NCBI GenBank assembly: GCA_030429705.1
Contig: JAUIES010000003.1
Span: forward strand, 1-64,000
Reading direction: 5' to 3'
DNA from: Phycisphaerae bacterium
GTDB taxonomy: Bacteria; Planctomycetota; Phycisphaerae; Phycisphaerales; UBA1924
Length of the DNA stretch: 64,000 nt
This document shows, one piece after another, positions 15,872-23,911 of this stretch. Numbering within the stretch: position 1 is the stretch's first letter; every line of letters begins with the position of its first letter. Below the pieces are notes generated by a model. The model saw only the letters and a program-made list of their open reading frames with translations. It did not search any database and was not told where the DNA came from. The translations under genes were made by a program, and so were the position numbers.

Positions 15872-16858
15872 ATGAAAGCGATGATCATCAATGGATATGG
15901 CGAGAACGCGGTGTTTGAGGCTGCCGAAGTCGATACTCCTGAGGTGGAGCCGGGGCATGTTCTAGTAAAGATTGCGGCATCGAGCGTGAACACGGTCGAC
16001 ACGATGATTCGCAAGATGGGCAAGGATCTGCCTCTTTCGCCTGATACGCCTGCCATCCTGGGTATGGACTTTGCGGGAACTATTAAGGCGATCGGTGATG
16101 GCGTGGATGGCTACGCGGTCGGCGACGAGGTGTATGGGTGCGCGGGGGGTCTTGCGGACCTGCCGGGCACGCTGGCAGAGCTCATTGCCGCCGACACGAA
16201 TCTCATTTCACACAAGCCCCAGAACTTATCGATGCGCGAGGCGGCCGCGCTGCCGCTGGTTGCGATCACGGCCTATGAAGGTCTGCACCGCGCGGGCATC
16301 AAGGCTGGGCAAAAAGTACTGGTGCATGGCGGCTCCGGTGGAGTTGGGCATGTCGCAGTGCAGTTGGCGAAACACTACGGAGCCGAGGTGTATTCTACCG
16401 GTGGCGGCGATAGACAGATGGCTTTGATCGAGCGACTCGGGGCAACGCCCATCAACTACAAAACTGAAACCATCGAGTCGTATGTCGCCAAGCACACTGG
16501 CGGAGCGGGGTTCGATCTCGTGTTCGACTCGGTTGGCGCTGCCAACATCGCGAACTCGTTCGAAGCGGCGGCATTAAATGGGCAGGTTGCTACGACGGTG
16601 TCGATGTGCGAACTGGACTTGTCAGTCGCACACTTCAAGGGGCTGTCGCTACATGTCGTCTTCATGTTGATCCCGATGCTTCACAACTTCAAGCGTGAGC
16701 AGCATGCGACGATCTTGCGTGACCTGGCGCAGATCGTGGAGGCTGGTGGGCTTAAGCCGGTCATTGACGATTCGCATTTTTCTTTCGAACAGGTTGGGCA
16801 GGCGCATGCTCGATTGGAAAGTGGGCAGGCGTTGGGAAAAGTGGTCATTGAGAACTGA
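15872..16858 (+). CDS. Zinc-independent MDR oxidoreductase (quinone reductase-like)
   Basis: 328 residues from the ATG at 15872 (MKAMIINGYGENAVFEAAEV), preceded by GAGAGGA. The medium-chain dehydrogenase fold is complete: GroES-like N-terminus (VLVKIAASSVNTVDTMIRKM, then GMDFAGTIKAIGDGVDGYAV) and an NADPH-binding Rossmann domain VLVHGGSGGVGHVAVQLAKH. The catalytic-zinc ligands and the structural four-Cys lobe are absent, placing it with quinone oxidoreductases/enoyl reductases. It probably reduces reactive quinones or enals with NADPH. Placed after HxlR and a cupin lipoprotein, it is a typical HxlR target. Confidence 0.92.
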   Translation: MKAMIINGYGENAVFEAAEVDTPEVEPGHVLVKIAASSVNTVDTMIRKMGKDLPLSPDTPAILGMDFAGTIKAIGDGVDGYAVGDEVYGCAGGLADLPGTLAELIAADTNLISHKPQNLSMREAAALPLVAITAYEGLHRAGIKAGQKVLVHGGSGGVGHVAVQLAKHYGAEVYSTGGGDRQMALIERLGATPINYKTETIESYVAKHTGGAGFDLVFDSVGAANIANSFEAAALNGQVATTVSMCELDLSVAHFKGLSLHVVFMLIPMLHNFKREQHATILRDLAQIVEAGGLKPVIDDSHFSFEQVGQAHARLESGQALGKVVIEN

Positions 16859-17010
16859 AGATCGTGGTGCGCGCGGGTGACATGGTCATCGCTTTGGATG
16901 GCCATGATGAGTTGGGTTTGGGTGGATTGAGTGGCGCTCGGTCGTGGCTATGCAGGGCCATGACTACGGCACCCGCGTGAGCATGCCACCCGGTTTTGAC
17001 TCAAATTGAA

Positions 17011-17394
17011 TCAGTCTGACGACAGCGGGTGGTCGGCGGTCGTTATCGGTGCGGCGTCAGCGACGGGGGGGTCTGAGTTCGGAGAGGATATCTTAAGGCC
17101 GATGACGCCGAGGAGGATCGCGGCGATGCTGGCGGCTGTTATGAGCGACATTGCTTCGTGGAGGACGATGACACCAAAGAGGACGGTGCCGACGGTGCCC
17201 ACGCCGACCCAGACCGGGTACCCGACGCTGACGGGCAGGGTTTTGAGTGCGATCGTGAGCAGCGAGATGCCGCCGATGACACCGATGATGGTGAGGACGG
17301 TTGGCCAGAGGCGTGTGAAGCCGTTGGACTGTTTCATGGAGACCGCGAAGATGATTTCGAAGACGGCTGCGAGACCGAGATAGAACCACGCCAT
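17011..17394 (-). CDS. SMR family exporter, Gdx/SugE-like
   Basis: 127 residues with four membrane helices. The first helix holds the essential Glu (FYLGLAAVFEIIFAVSMKQS), followed by NGFTRLWPTVLTIIGVIGG, and the third region KTLPVSVGYPVWVGVGTVGT resembles guanidinium exporters of the Gdx subtype more than EmrE. The family couples export of small cations to proton entry. A 23-residue acidic tail beyond the last helix is an unusual addition. I checked the leader for guanidine riboswitch motifs and saw none. The start ATG at 17394 gives the normal N-terminus. Confidence 0.9.
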   Translation of the reverse strand: MAWFYLGLAAVFEIIFAVSMKQSNGFTRLWPTVLTIIGVIGGISLLTIALKTLPVSVGYPVWVGVGTVGTVLFGVIVLHEAMSLITAASIAAILLGVIGLKISSPNSDPPVADAAPITTADHPLSSD

Positions 17395-17666
17395 GGTGCA
17401 CCTGCCTTGCTTGATGGATCTGTCGTGAGCGAAGGCGATGCCGATCGGCGTTGTCACCTCATTGTGTGCGTGATGGTAGCCCATGCAAAAAGGCGCTCGT
17501 TCTGATCGGCGTTTCTACGATTCTGCCTGCATGGGTGCTCGCGTGCGTTGTTGCAAGTGCTTTCGACATCTTGGTTTGGAGTCGGTATGATGTTGGAGTG
17601 GCTGACTCCAGCCGGTTGTTGTTGAGAAAGCATAATTGAAGACCTTTACACCAGGAGACCATCGTC

Positions 17667-18077
17667 ATGGCCAACTATCCGATTCAAGATGTCGAAGGCA
17701 TCGGACCTTCATATGGCGAAAAACTGCAGAACGCGGGCATCAAGGACACCGATGCTTTGCTTGCCGCTTGCAAGACACCGAAGGACCGGTCTGAACTTGC
17801 AGCCAAGGCCGACTTGAGCGACAAGCAGATTCTCAAATGGGCCAACATGGTTGATCTGTATCGGATCAGCGGCGTTGGTTCTGAGTTTGCGGAGTTGCTT
17901 GAAGCGTCGGGCGTTGACACTGTGCCGGAACTTGCCCAGCGTCGTCCGGACAATTTGGCAGCGAAGATGGCCGAAGTGAACGAAGCGAAGAAGTTGACCC
18001 GTCGGGTGCCGACCGAAGCGGACTGCGAGAAGTGGGTTGCACAGGCGAAGACGCTGCCTCGTGCGCTGGAGTATTGA
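17667..18077 (+). CDS. DUF4332 helix-hairpin-helix protein
   Basis: A 136-residue soluble protein with AGGAG about ten bases upstream of the ATG. It contains the two halves typical of DUF4332: an N-terminal unit IQDVEGIGPSYGEKLQNAGI with a helix-hairpin-helix GIG turn, and a second unit VDLYRISGVGSEFAELLEAS with its GVG turn. Such hairpins bind nucleic acid backbones without sequence preference, and the fold resembles the DNA polymerase helical hairpins. No enzymatic domain is attached. Likely a nucleic-acid-binding accessory protein. Confidence 0.88.
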   Translation: MANYPIQDVEGIGPSYGEKLQNAGIKDTDALLAACKTPKDRSELAAKADLSDKQILKWANMVDLYRISGVGSEFAELLEASGVDTVPELAQRRPDNLAAKMAEVNEAKKLTRRVPTEADCEKWVAQAKTLPRALEY

Positions 18078-18107
18078 ATCGGGCAAGTTTGTGTGTGATT
18101 GAGACGC

Positions 18108-18160
18108 ACCCCCTCCGACCTTCGCTGCGCTCGACCACCTCCCCCGCAGGCGGGGGAGGA
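18108..18160. repeat. Palindromic dispersed repeat A, copy 2
   Basis: ACCCCCTCCGACCTTCGCTG arm, CGCTCGACCACCTCC core and a terminal hairpin CCTCCCCCGC-AGG-CGGGGGAGG. Same architecture as copies at 11198 and 23840. Located between genes. Confidence 0.75.
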
Positions 18161-18315
18161 ATCTTGGAAGGCGAACTTTCTTCAGCCATAGCGCCATAGC
18201 GTCAAAGAGCCGTTGAGTCGTTGAGAATCGGGTAACTGAGTCGTTGCGTGGAAGTGCCAGCAATTGGTGTTCTTCTGTCGTTGGGGAGTCTCAAATTTGG
18301 TCAGTGCAATTGAAC

Positions 18316-18343
18316 ACAGGGCCCGTCGTGTGACGGGCCCTGT
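18316..18343 (-). terminator. Likely bidirectional terminator hairpin
   Basis: A 12-bp stem ACAGGGCCCGTC/GACGGGCCCTGT (18316-18327 with 18332-18343, 4-base loop). It is downstream of the minus-strand TFIIB-zinc gene. On the plus side a loose T-rich run (TTGGTTTGTTG) follows; the U-tract on the minus side is weak, so the direction is uncertain. Confidence 0.6.
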
Positions 18344-18372
18344 TGGTTTGTTGTGACGCGATGTTCGTTTTG

Positions 18373-18804
18373 CTATCGGGCGACGGCTGCTCGCAGTCGT
18401 TCGATGAGTGTGAACTTGGTCAGGTCTTTAAGTTCGCCGGCATCGAGGAAGATGCCGCCACACATCATGCAGAGTTCGTAGGCGATGTGCTGCTGCGTGC
18501 TGTCGCGGACTTCCATCATGGCGAAGCCGTCACGCGGGCAGCAGACCGTTGCACGATTCCGGACCTGGACATGGTCTCTGGCTTGGTCGTCTTTGACGAG
18601 TGACTTGGTGTCCAGTTCTTTGTTTTCAAGGATCTCGCGGAGTTCGCCGAGATCGAACCACATGCCGTTGCAGGTTGTGCAGCGGTCGATGGTGATGCCC
18701 TCGATGTCGATGGCGTCCATGGTGGTGCCGTCTTTGGGGCACGCGATGGGGCCGCTGGTGTCGATGGCATCGAAGTCAACCATGTTGGGTTCATCGGTGG
18801 TCAC
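18373..18804 (-). CDS. Tandem zf-TFIIB zinc-ribbon protein
   Basis: A 143-residue soluble protein with two copies of the TFIIB-type zinc ribbon. The first is IACPKDGTTMDAIDIEGITI then CTTCNGMWFDLGELREIL; the second is CCPRDGFAMMEVRDS then CMMCGGIFLDAGELKDLT. Each has two CxxC-like pairs with the GxxxDxGEL tail characteristic of the family. The family is common in bacteria but of unknown function; the ribbons resemble nucleic-acid or protein-binding modules. The acidic N-terminal leader is unlike the rest. Downstream of the membrane protein at 18837, likely co-transcribed. Confidence 0.88.
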   Translation of the reverse strand: MTTDEPNMVDFDAIDTSGPIACPKDGTTMDAIDIEGITIDRCTTCNGMWFDLGELREILENKELDTKSLVKDDQARDHVQVRNRATVCCPRDGFAMMEVRDSTQQHIAYELCMMCGGIFLDAGELKDLTKFTLIERLRAAVAR

Positions 18805-18836
18805 GGTCGGTTTCCTGTGGTGGCGAGGGTGTGTTG

Positions 18837-19532
18837 TTATGGTTTGGGGTCGCCGATCTTACGGCCGAGTGTGTCTTCGATGTGTTTGCGGAGTTCTTCG
18901 GAAAGGTCGACTTCGACGCGTTCTTCAGGGATACCCGCTTCATCGACAGCGGTTTTGGCGTTGGTGATGACTTCACGGATCTGCTCGTCGGTGGTTTGGT
19001 TTGGCATGAGCAGTTGGTGGTCGCCATCGGCATCGGTGGTGGTGACGGGGCTCAAGATGTCCGTGGCATCGTCGAATGAGAGTTGCTTGCTGACGAGACC
19101 TTGCGAGACCCGGTTGAGGGTGAGGCTGGCATCGGCCTTTTCTTCGTCAGAGAGGCCGGACGCGTTGACATATGCGCCTTCAAACTGCATGACCATGCCC
19201 ATGCTGAGGACGGGCATGTCCTCCGGGTTTTCAAAGATGCTTGCGAGTTCTTCGAGCGTGATGTTCTTGGCGCGGAATGCTTCGGTGACTTCGTCGAAGA
19301 CGGCGATGACCTCGGGCTTTTCGCTTTCAGGTAGATCGGACTCATTGATGACTTCGGTGGCGACGGCGGACATGCCGGTGGCTGCCCAGCCTCTCCAACT
19401 CATGGCGACGAAGACACCAACGCCAATAGCGAGGACAAGCAGGATCGCCAGGACGATGAGGCATCCTTGGAGAAATCCGCCTCGGCGGGACTGGGTGAGG
19501 AGATTTGATCGGTGAATCTGGAAATTCTTCAT
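18837..19532 (-). CDS. Single-pass membrane protein, unknown function
   Basis: A 231-residue protein with one N-terminal membrane helix at about 21-45 (LQGCLIVLAILLVLAIGVGV) preceded by a basic cytoplasmic stretch, and an acidic extracytoplasmic region rich in helices (EVIAVFDEVTEAFRAKNITL, ELRKHIEDTLG). Codon use matches neighbours and it is followed 32 bases later by the TFIIB-zinc gene on the same strand. I recognise no domain. Confidence 0.72.
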   Translation of the reverse strand: MKNFQIHRSNLLTQSRRGGFLQGCLIVLAILLVLAIGVGVFVAMSWRGWAATGMSAVATEVINESDLPESEKPEVIAVFDEVTEAFRAKNITLEELASIFENPEDMPVLSMGMVMQFEGAYVNASGLSDEEKADASLTLNRVSQGLVSKQLSFDDATDILSPVTTTDADGDHQLLMPNQTTDEQIREVITNAKTAVDEAGIPEERVEVDLSEELRKHIEDTLGRKIGDPKP

Positions 19533-19675
19533 ATTGGTTCTTCCCTTCGTGTGTGAACAGGCGACATCTCACGCACGCCGACGAGCGTCAGAAGTCGCAT
19601 CCTATTCACTGTTTTCGGAATTGACTGACACAAATTGTACCCGATTGTTGCAAGCGGGGTTGGCTAGGATCGCTC

Positions 19676-20716
19676 ATGAACTGGTTTGATGCTCATTTGG
19701 ACCTTGCTTATCTGGCTGAATGCGGGCGGGATATGCATGTAGACCCGGCGGATTGTCGCGGGAAGTTACAGCCCGCGGCCTTGACGCTGCCTTCGATGCG
19801 CGATGGGGGGGTGCGGGCGTGTCTGGGGACGATTTTCACAGAAGCCACCAAGAATGGGGGTGGGCAGCAAGAAGAAACGGGGGCGTATGCGTATGCGTTG
19901 GGGGACTCATCGGCAGCCTGGATGTGCGGGATGCGGCAACTCAAGTTGTACCACGCGTGGCGCGATGCGGGGTTGATCCGGTTGATCGGTCGACGCGGAG
20001 AGCAGGAGCCGATTGTAGCTGGAGACGAGACAGATCCGATTGCGCTCGGGATTCTCATGGAATGTGCCGATCCGATCGAAACGCCTGAGCAACTCGACGA
20101 ATGGGTCGAAGGCGGCGTGATCATGATCGGGCTGGCGTGGTGGCATGGGTCGCGGTACACCGGTGGCAACGGCACGCCGGGGGTGGGGCTGACGGACATC
20201 GGGCGTGAACTTGTAAATCGGATGGATGATTTGGGCGTGGTGCATGATTTGTCGCATCTGTCGCAGCGGGCGACGGATGAGTTGCTTGAGCAGACGGACA
20301 AGGTCGTCGTGGCTTCACACTCGAACTGTCGGGCATTGCTCGATGACAATGAACGGCATCTGACGGATGCGACGATCGCTGAGATTGGTCGGCGCGGCGG
20401 GCTGGTCGGGTTGAACCTGGTTCGCAATTTCATTCGGACCGGGCTCGATAAGCATGACCCGAACGATCGGCCAACGGTGGCAGAGGCGATCGATCATGTC
20501 GAGCATGTGTGCCAGATCATGGGGCACCGGCGCGGCGTAGGGCTCGGGTCAGATCTCGACGGCGGAATCACGGCCAACGATCTACCGGCGGGGATCGATC
20601 GGCCGACAGATTTTGCAAAACTTGCGAATGAACTGTCGGCGCGAGGCTGGAGCGATGATGAGGTCGCGGGTTTCGCGTGGGGTAACTGGGCACGGTTCTG
20701 GGGGCTTTCGTCATGA
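19676..20716 (+). CDS. Membrane dipeptidase (peptidase M19)
   Basis: A 346-residue enzyme without a signal peptide, starting MNWFDAHLDLAYLAECGRDM. The metal-binding DAHLD (HxD) near the N-terminus, GVVHDLSHLSQRATDELLEQ, VVASHSNCRALLDDNERHLT and GLGSDLDGGITANDLPAGID are the M19 active-site blocks. The family is a dinuclear-zinc dipeptidase in the amidohydrolase fold; members hydrolyse dipeptides with wide specificity. The absence of a signal peptide suggests a cytoplasmic enzyme. Its stop overlaps the start of a sulfotransferase gene (ATGA). Confidence 0.9.
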   Translation: MNWFDAHLDLAYLAECGRDMHVDPADCRGKLQPAALTLPSMRDGGVRACLGTIFTEATKNGGGQQEETGAYAYALGDSSAAWMCGMRQLKLYHAWRDAGLIRLIGRRGEQEPIVAGDETDPIALGILMECADPIETPEQLDEWVEGGVIMIGLAWWHGSRYTGGNGTPGVGLTDIGRELVNRMDDLGVVHDLSHLSQRATDELLEQTDKVVVASHSNCRALLDDNERHLTDATIAEIGRRGGLVGLNLVRNFIRTGLDKHDPNDRPTVAEAIDHVEHVCQIMGHRRGVGLGSDLDGGITANDLPAGIDRPTDFAKLANELSARGWSDDEVAGFAWGNWARFWGLSS

Positions 20717-21474
20717 CGGCGGCGGGCGAAGGTGCAGGTGGGGGCGAGCCGATTCGGATCGGGATGTGGTCCGGGCCTCGGAATATTTCGACGGCGTTGA
20801 TGCGGTCGTTTGGCGCACGGGCGGATTGTGCGGTGAGCGATGAGCCGCTTTATGCGCATTATCTGAAGGTGACCGGGTATGACCACCCGGCGCGGGACGA
20901 GATCATCGCAGAGCACGAGTGGGACTGGCAACTGGTGACGCGGGCGCTCACGGGGCCGGTGCCGGGCGGGCGGAGCGTGTGGTATCAAAAGCAGATGTCT
21001 CATCATTTGACACCCGAGTGCGGGCGCAAGTGGATCCTGGGGCTGACCAATGTGTTTCTGATTCGTGACCCGGCGGAGATGATCACGAGTTTTATCAAGA
21101 TCATTCCGGACCCGACGCCCGAGGACCTGGGGCTTCCTCAGCAGGTCGAGTTGTTCGATTGGCTGTATAAGAAGACGGGACGAAAACCGGCCGTGATTGA
21201 TTCGCGGGATGTTCTGGAGAACCCGGGGCCGATGTTGCAGGCGTTGTGCGCACATGTCGGGATTCCGTGGGATAATGCGATGCTGGCGTGGAAGGCGGGG
21301 CCGCGCGATGCGGACGGCGTGTGGGGGCCTCATTGGTATGGGAGTGTGTATGAGTCGACGGGGTTCGGGCCGTACCGGTCGAAAGGGGAGGCGGTGCCGG
21401 AGCATCTTGCGGGTGTGTTGGCGGAGTGTCAGGATTTGTACGACCAACTTGCCTTGCACCGGCTTCGCGGCTGA
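20713..21474 (+). CDS. Sulfotransferase family protein
   Basis: A 253-residue cytoplasmic protein overlapping the dipeptidase by 4 bases. The PAPS-binding P-loop-like signature is IGMWSGPRNISTALMRSFGA, followed by VLFLIRDPAEMITSFIK-type sequence (here NVFLIRDPAEMITSF), which matches the 3'-phosphate loop of PAPS-dependent sulfotransferases. YKKTGRKPAVIDSRDVLENP is the family's later helix. Related proteins are often annotated with branched-chain-aminotransferase-associated sulfotransferases, so the acceptor is unknown. No sulfation or sulfate-activation gene is adjacent. Confidence 0.82.
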   Translation: MTAAGEGAGGGEPIRIGMWSGPRNISTALMRSFGARADCAVSDEPLYAHYLKVTGYDHPARDEIIAEHEWDWQLVTRALTGPVPGGRSVWYQKQMSHHLTPECGRKWILGLTNVFLIRDPAEMITSFIKIIPDPTPEDLGLPQQVELFDWLYKKTGRKPAVIDSRDVLENPGPMLQALCAHVGIPWDNAMLAWKAGPRDADGVWGPHWYGSVYESTGFGPYRSKGEAVPEHLAGVLAECQDLYDQLALHRLRG

Positions 21475-21497
21475 GTAAACATAGAGGAACATGAACC

Positions 21498-22259
21498 ATG
21501 GACCGATTTGATCTCTACGAACTGTGTGTGCAATCCCCCCCGCACCTTGTGCCGCTGCTGTCGGCGATTCATGGTGGCGGGCCGAAGGTGCTGGGTGAGG
21601 ACTTTTGCGGCACCGCGGCGCTGTCGGTGCATTGGGTCGAGACGGTTGAGGAAGGCCGGGCGGTGGCGGTAGACATTGACCCTGAGCCGTTGGGTCGGCA
21701 TGGGGTGGATGACCGCATCACGCGTCACGCGGTTGATGTACGCGAAGCCAGGGACGGGGTCGATCTGCTGTTTGCGGGCAATTTTTCGATCGGATATATG
21801 CACACGCGGGCCGAGTTGCTTGATTACCTGCGGAATGCTCGCGAGCGGCTTGGTGAAGGTGGGGTGTTCTTGTGTGACACCTATGGCGGGGAGGGGTCGT
21901 ACCTGCCGGGGTTGGTGCATCGGGTGCATATGTTGCCCGATGGGCGGCGTGTGCGGTATACCTGGGAACAGCGCGATGCCAACGCGATGACCGGGCGTGT
22001 GGTCGATGTGCTCCACTTTCGCATCGAGCGGGGCGGTGTGATCGAGGACGAGATGTTCGACGCGTTTGTGTACGACTGGCGGCTGTGGTCGGTGCCGGAG
22101 TTGCATGACGCGATGGCTGAGGTTGGGTTCAGTTGCGTTGAGGTGTTTCAGAAGATGCCGGACGCTGAAGATGATGAGGGGAAAGTGTATATTCAGCCGG
22201 TGACAGACCCTGAGGAACTGGATGACAGTTTTATAGTTGTCGTCGCAGCCCGGGTGTGA
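21498..22259 (+). CDS. Class I SAM-dependent methyltransferase
   Basis: A 253-residue protein, MDRFDLYELCVQSPPHLVPL. Methyltransferase motifs are present: VLGEDFCGTAALSVHWVETV (motif I with the Gly-rich loop reshaped), AVAVDIDPEPLGRHG, then DLLFAGNFSIGYMHTRAELL and GGVFLCDTYGG. The binding loop is a variant (EDFCGTA), as in several uncharacterised planctomycete families. The target, whether a small molecule, protein or RNA, cannot be inferred. The gene starts 23 bases after the sulfotransferase and is probably co-transcribed. Confidence 0.82.
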   Translation: MDRFDLYELCVQSPPHLVPLLSAIHGGGPKVLGEDFCGTAALSVHWVETVEEGRAVAVDIDPEPLGRHGVDDRITRHAVDVREARDGVDLLFAGNFSIGYMHTRAELLDYLRNARERLGEGGVFLCDTYGGEGSYLPGLVHRVHMLPDGRRVRYTWEQRDANAMTGRVVDVLHFRIERGGVIEDEMFDAFVYDWRLWSVPELHDAMAEVGFSCVEVFQKMPDAEDDEGKVYIQPVTDPEELDDSFIVVVAARV

Positions 22260-22464
22260 TATATTGCTGGCTGATGTTCAAGACTCCCATTGTTCTCTGA
22301 TCCTGCTCGCGTCCACACTTTTCGTGTGTGACCCCGCTCTGGTTGCGCTTTGGTGCCGGGCGGCGTGGTGCAGTGCGCGAGCGTTTTGACCCCTTCCAAG
22401 CGGTATGCGATTCTACTTTTTCAGCGAACCGGGCGATCGGTCCGGCTTTCGCACGCGAGTTCCA

Positions 22465-22842
22465 ATGTCAAGAAAGTCACGATCTTCATCCCCTGAACGG
22501 GATGCGTTTACCTGTATTCATTGCCGACAGACTGTACCGATGCGGTCGTTTGGTACGAAACATCGGAATCACTGTCCGTACTGCCTGTGGTCTCGGCATG
22601 TGGATGACGAGCCGGGCGATCGGCGTGCGCCGTGCCGATCACCCATGGAGCCGGTTGGGGTCGAAGTTCGACGCGACGGTGAATGGGCGATCATCCACCG
22701 GTGCAGCGGGTGCGGGCTGCTGCGTACGAACCGGATTGCTGGGGATGACCGGGAGTTGTCGTTGCTGGGGCTTGCGCTTCGGCCTCTCAACAGGCCTGCA
22801 TTTCCGCTGGACATGCTGGAGGGTCGCGGGCCGATGCATTGA
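22465..22842 (+). CDS. RNHCP domain protein
   Basis: 125 residues from the ATG at 22465 (MSRKSRSSS). The hallmark RNHCPYCLWSRHVDDEPGDR occurs at about 34-53 with the preceding FTCIHCRQTVP, and RCSGCGLLRTNRIAGDD follows. The RNHCP family is a small zinc-binding protein of unknown function, probably nucleic-acid binding by analogy with zinc ribbons. The longer reading in the same frame from 22405 has no family sequence. Composition fits neighbours. Confidence 0.87.
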   Translation: MSRKSRSSSPERDAFTCIHCRQTVPMRSFGTKHRNHCPYCLWSRHVDDEPGDRRAPCRSPMEPVGVEVRRDGEWAIIHRCSGCGLLRTNRIAGDDRELSLLGLALRPLNRPAFPLDMLEGRGPMH

Positions 22843-22853
22843 ATCGTCTGCGA

Positions 22854-23780
22854 TTATTGTGTGACGAGTTGTTCACCTTCGCGGGCGGTGAGTTCCTGAT
22901 AAAGCGTGGAGAGTCGCTCGGTGAGTGGGCCTCGGGTGCCGTCGGCGATGGTTCGACCATCAACTTTGCCGACCCAGGCGAGTTCGCCCATGGTGCCGGT
23001 GGTGAAGACTTCGCGGGCGCGGTAGACCTCGGTCATCGAGATATCGCGTTCGGCGAAGTCGATGCTGTTCGCTCGACACAGATCGAGGACGGTGCTGCGG
23101 GTGACACCTTCGGGGCAAGCGACGAGGCGGCTTGTCAGCAGGGTCGGTTCGCCCTCGCCCGAGACGATGAAGACATGGGTTGCGTTGGTTTCAGCCAGAA
23201 AGCCCTGTTTATCGAGCATGATTGCATCGTCTGCACCGGCATTGTTGGCTTCGATCTTGGCGAGAATGGACTGGATGAGGTTGCAATGGTGGATCTTGGG
23301 GTCGAGGCAATCGGGCGGGAATCGGCGGGTGCTGGCGGTGACGAGACTGAGCCCTTTGTCGCCGACCGCAGAGCGGTAGACCGGGGCTTTGTGTTCGGCG
23401 AGGACGATGAGGGTCGGTCCGGCCTGGTTGAGGCGTGGGTCCATGCCGCTGGTGATTTTGACACCGCGGGTGAGTGTGAGGCGGATGTGGACGCCGTCGT
23501 ACATGTTGTTGGCTTCGAGGGTTTTGCGGATCTCGTCGGTGAGTTGTTCGTTCGTGGGGATCTGGGTGAACGCCAGGGCTTGTGCACTCGAACGGAGTCG
23601 ATCGAGATGCTCGCGAAGTTTGAAGACGCGGCCCGCATAGACGCGGAGTCCTTCCCAGACCGCGTCCCCCCCTTGGACGGCTGAGTCGAACGGGCTGATG
23701 CCGGCCTGGTCGCGGTGGATCAGGTCGCCATTGATGTTGATGAGGAGGTCGCGGTTCTTTTCGTTGAAGGTCTGGAGCAT
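22854..23780 (-). CDS. Branched-chain amino acid aminotransferase-like (class IV)
   Basis: 308 residues from the ATG at 23780 (MLQTFNEKNRDLLININGDL). Class IV PLP fold is clear: GISPFDSAVQGGDAVWEGLR with the Gly-rich start, the Lys-bearing strand HHCNLIQSILAKIEA, DDAIMLDKQGFLAETNATHV, and the late TTGTMGELAWVGKVDGRTIA. These are the IlvE/D-amino-acid transaminase hallmarks. Transfers amino groups to branched-chain 2-oxo acids in valine, leucine and isoleucine synthesis. The adjacent repeat lies upstream. The specific substrate is not resolved by sequence alone. Confidence 0.88.
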   Translation of the reverse strand: MLQTFNEKNRDLLININGDLIHRDQAGISPFDSAVQGGDAVWEGLRVYAGRVFKLREHLDRLRSSAQALAFTQIPTNEQLTDEIRKTLEANNMYDGVHIRLTLTRGVKITSGMDPRLNQAGPTLIVLAEHKAPVYRSAVGDKGLSLVTASTRRFPPDCLDPKIHHCNLIQSILAKIEANNAGADDAIMLDKQGFLAETNATHVFIVSGEGEPTLLTSRLVACPEGVTRSTVLDLCRANSIDFAERDISMTEVYRAREVFTTGTMGELAWVGKVDGRTIADGTRGPLTERLSTLYQELTAREGEQLVTQ

Positions 23781-23839
23781 GGGGAGAGGGTAGTGCGGAT
23801 GAGTGGGCGAGATCGAGTTTGTAGTTGTGTGGAAGAGGG

Positions 23840-23896
23840 ACCCGCTCCGACCTTCGCCGCGCTCGGCCACCTCCTTCGCGAGCGCGGGGAAGGGAG
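23840..23896. repeat. Palindromic dispersed repeat A, copy 3
   Basis: ACCCGCTCCGACCTTCGCCG arm, CGCTCGGCCACCTCCTTCGC core and a degenerate hairpin ending GCGGGGAAGGGAG. It lies in the gap between the two minus-strand genes at 22854 and 23912, upstream of the aminotransferase start and just downstream of the gcvT stop. Confidence 0.7.
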
Positions 23897-23911
23897 TTCT
23901 GATTGATCTGG

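Noticed and set aside
16870-16980. Inverted repeats such as CATGGTCAT/ATGGCCATG and CGCGGGTG/CACCCGCG between the oxidoreductase and the SMR gene
   Set aside because: They do not combine into one long element and no T-run follows, so neither a terminator nor an IS end is supported.
17395-17500. Guanidine riboswitch in front of the SMR exporter
   Set aside because: No ykkC, mini-ykkC or guanidine-III core motif is seen in the leader.
18180-18240. Short imperfect repeat around GTTGAGTCGTTGAGAA
   Set aside because: Too short and not found elsewhere in the window with confidence.
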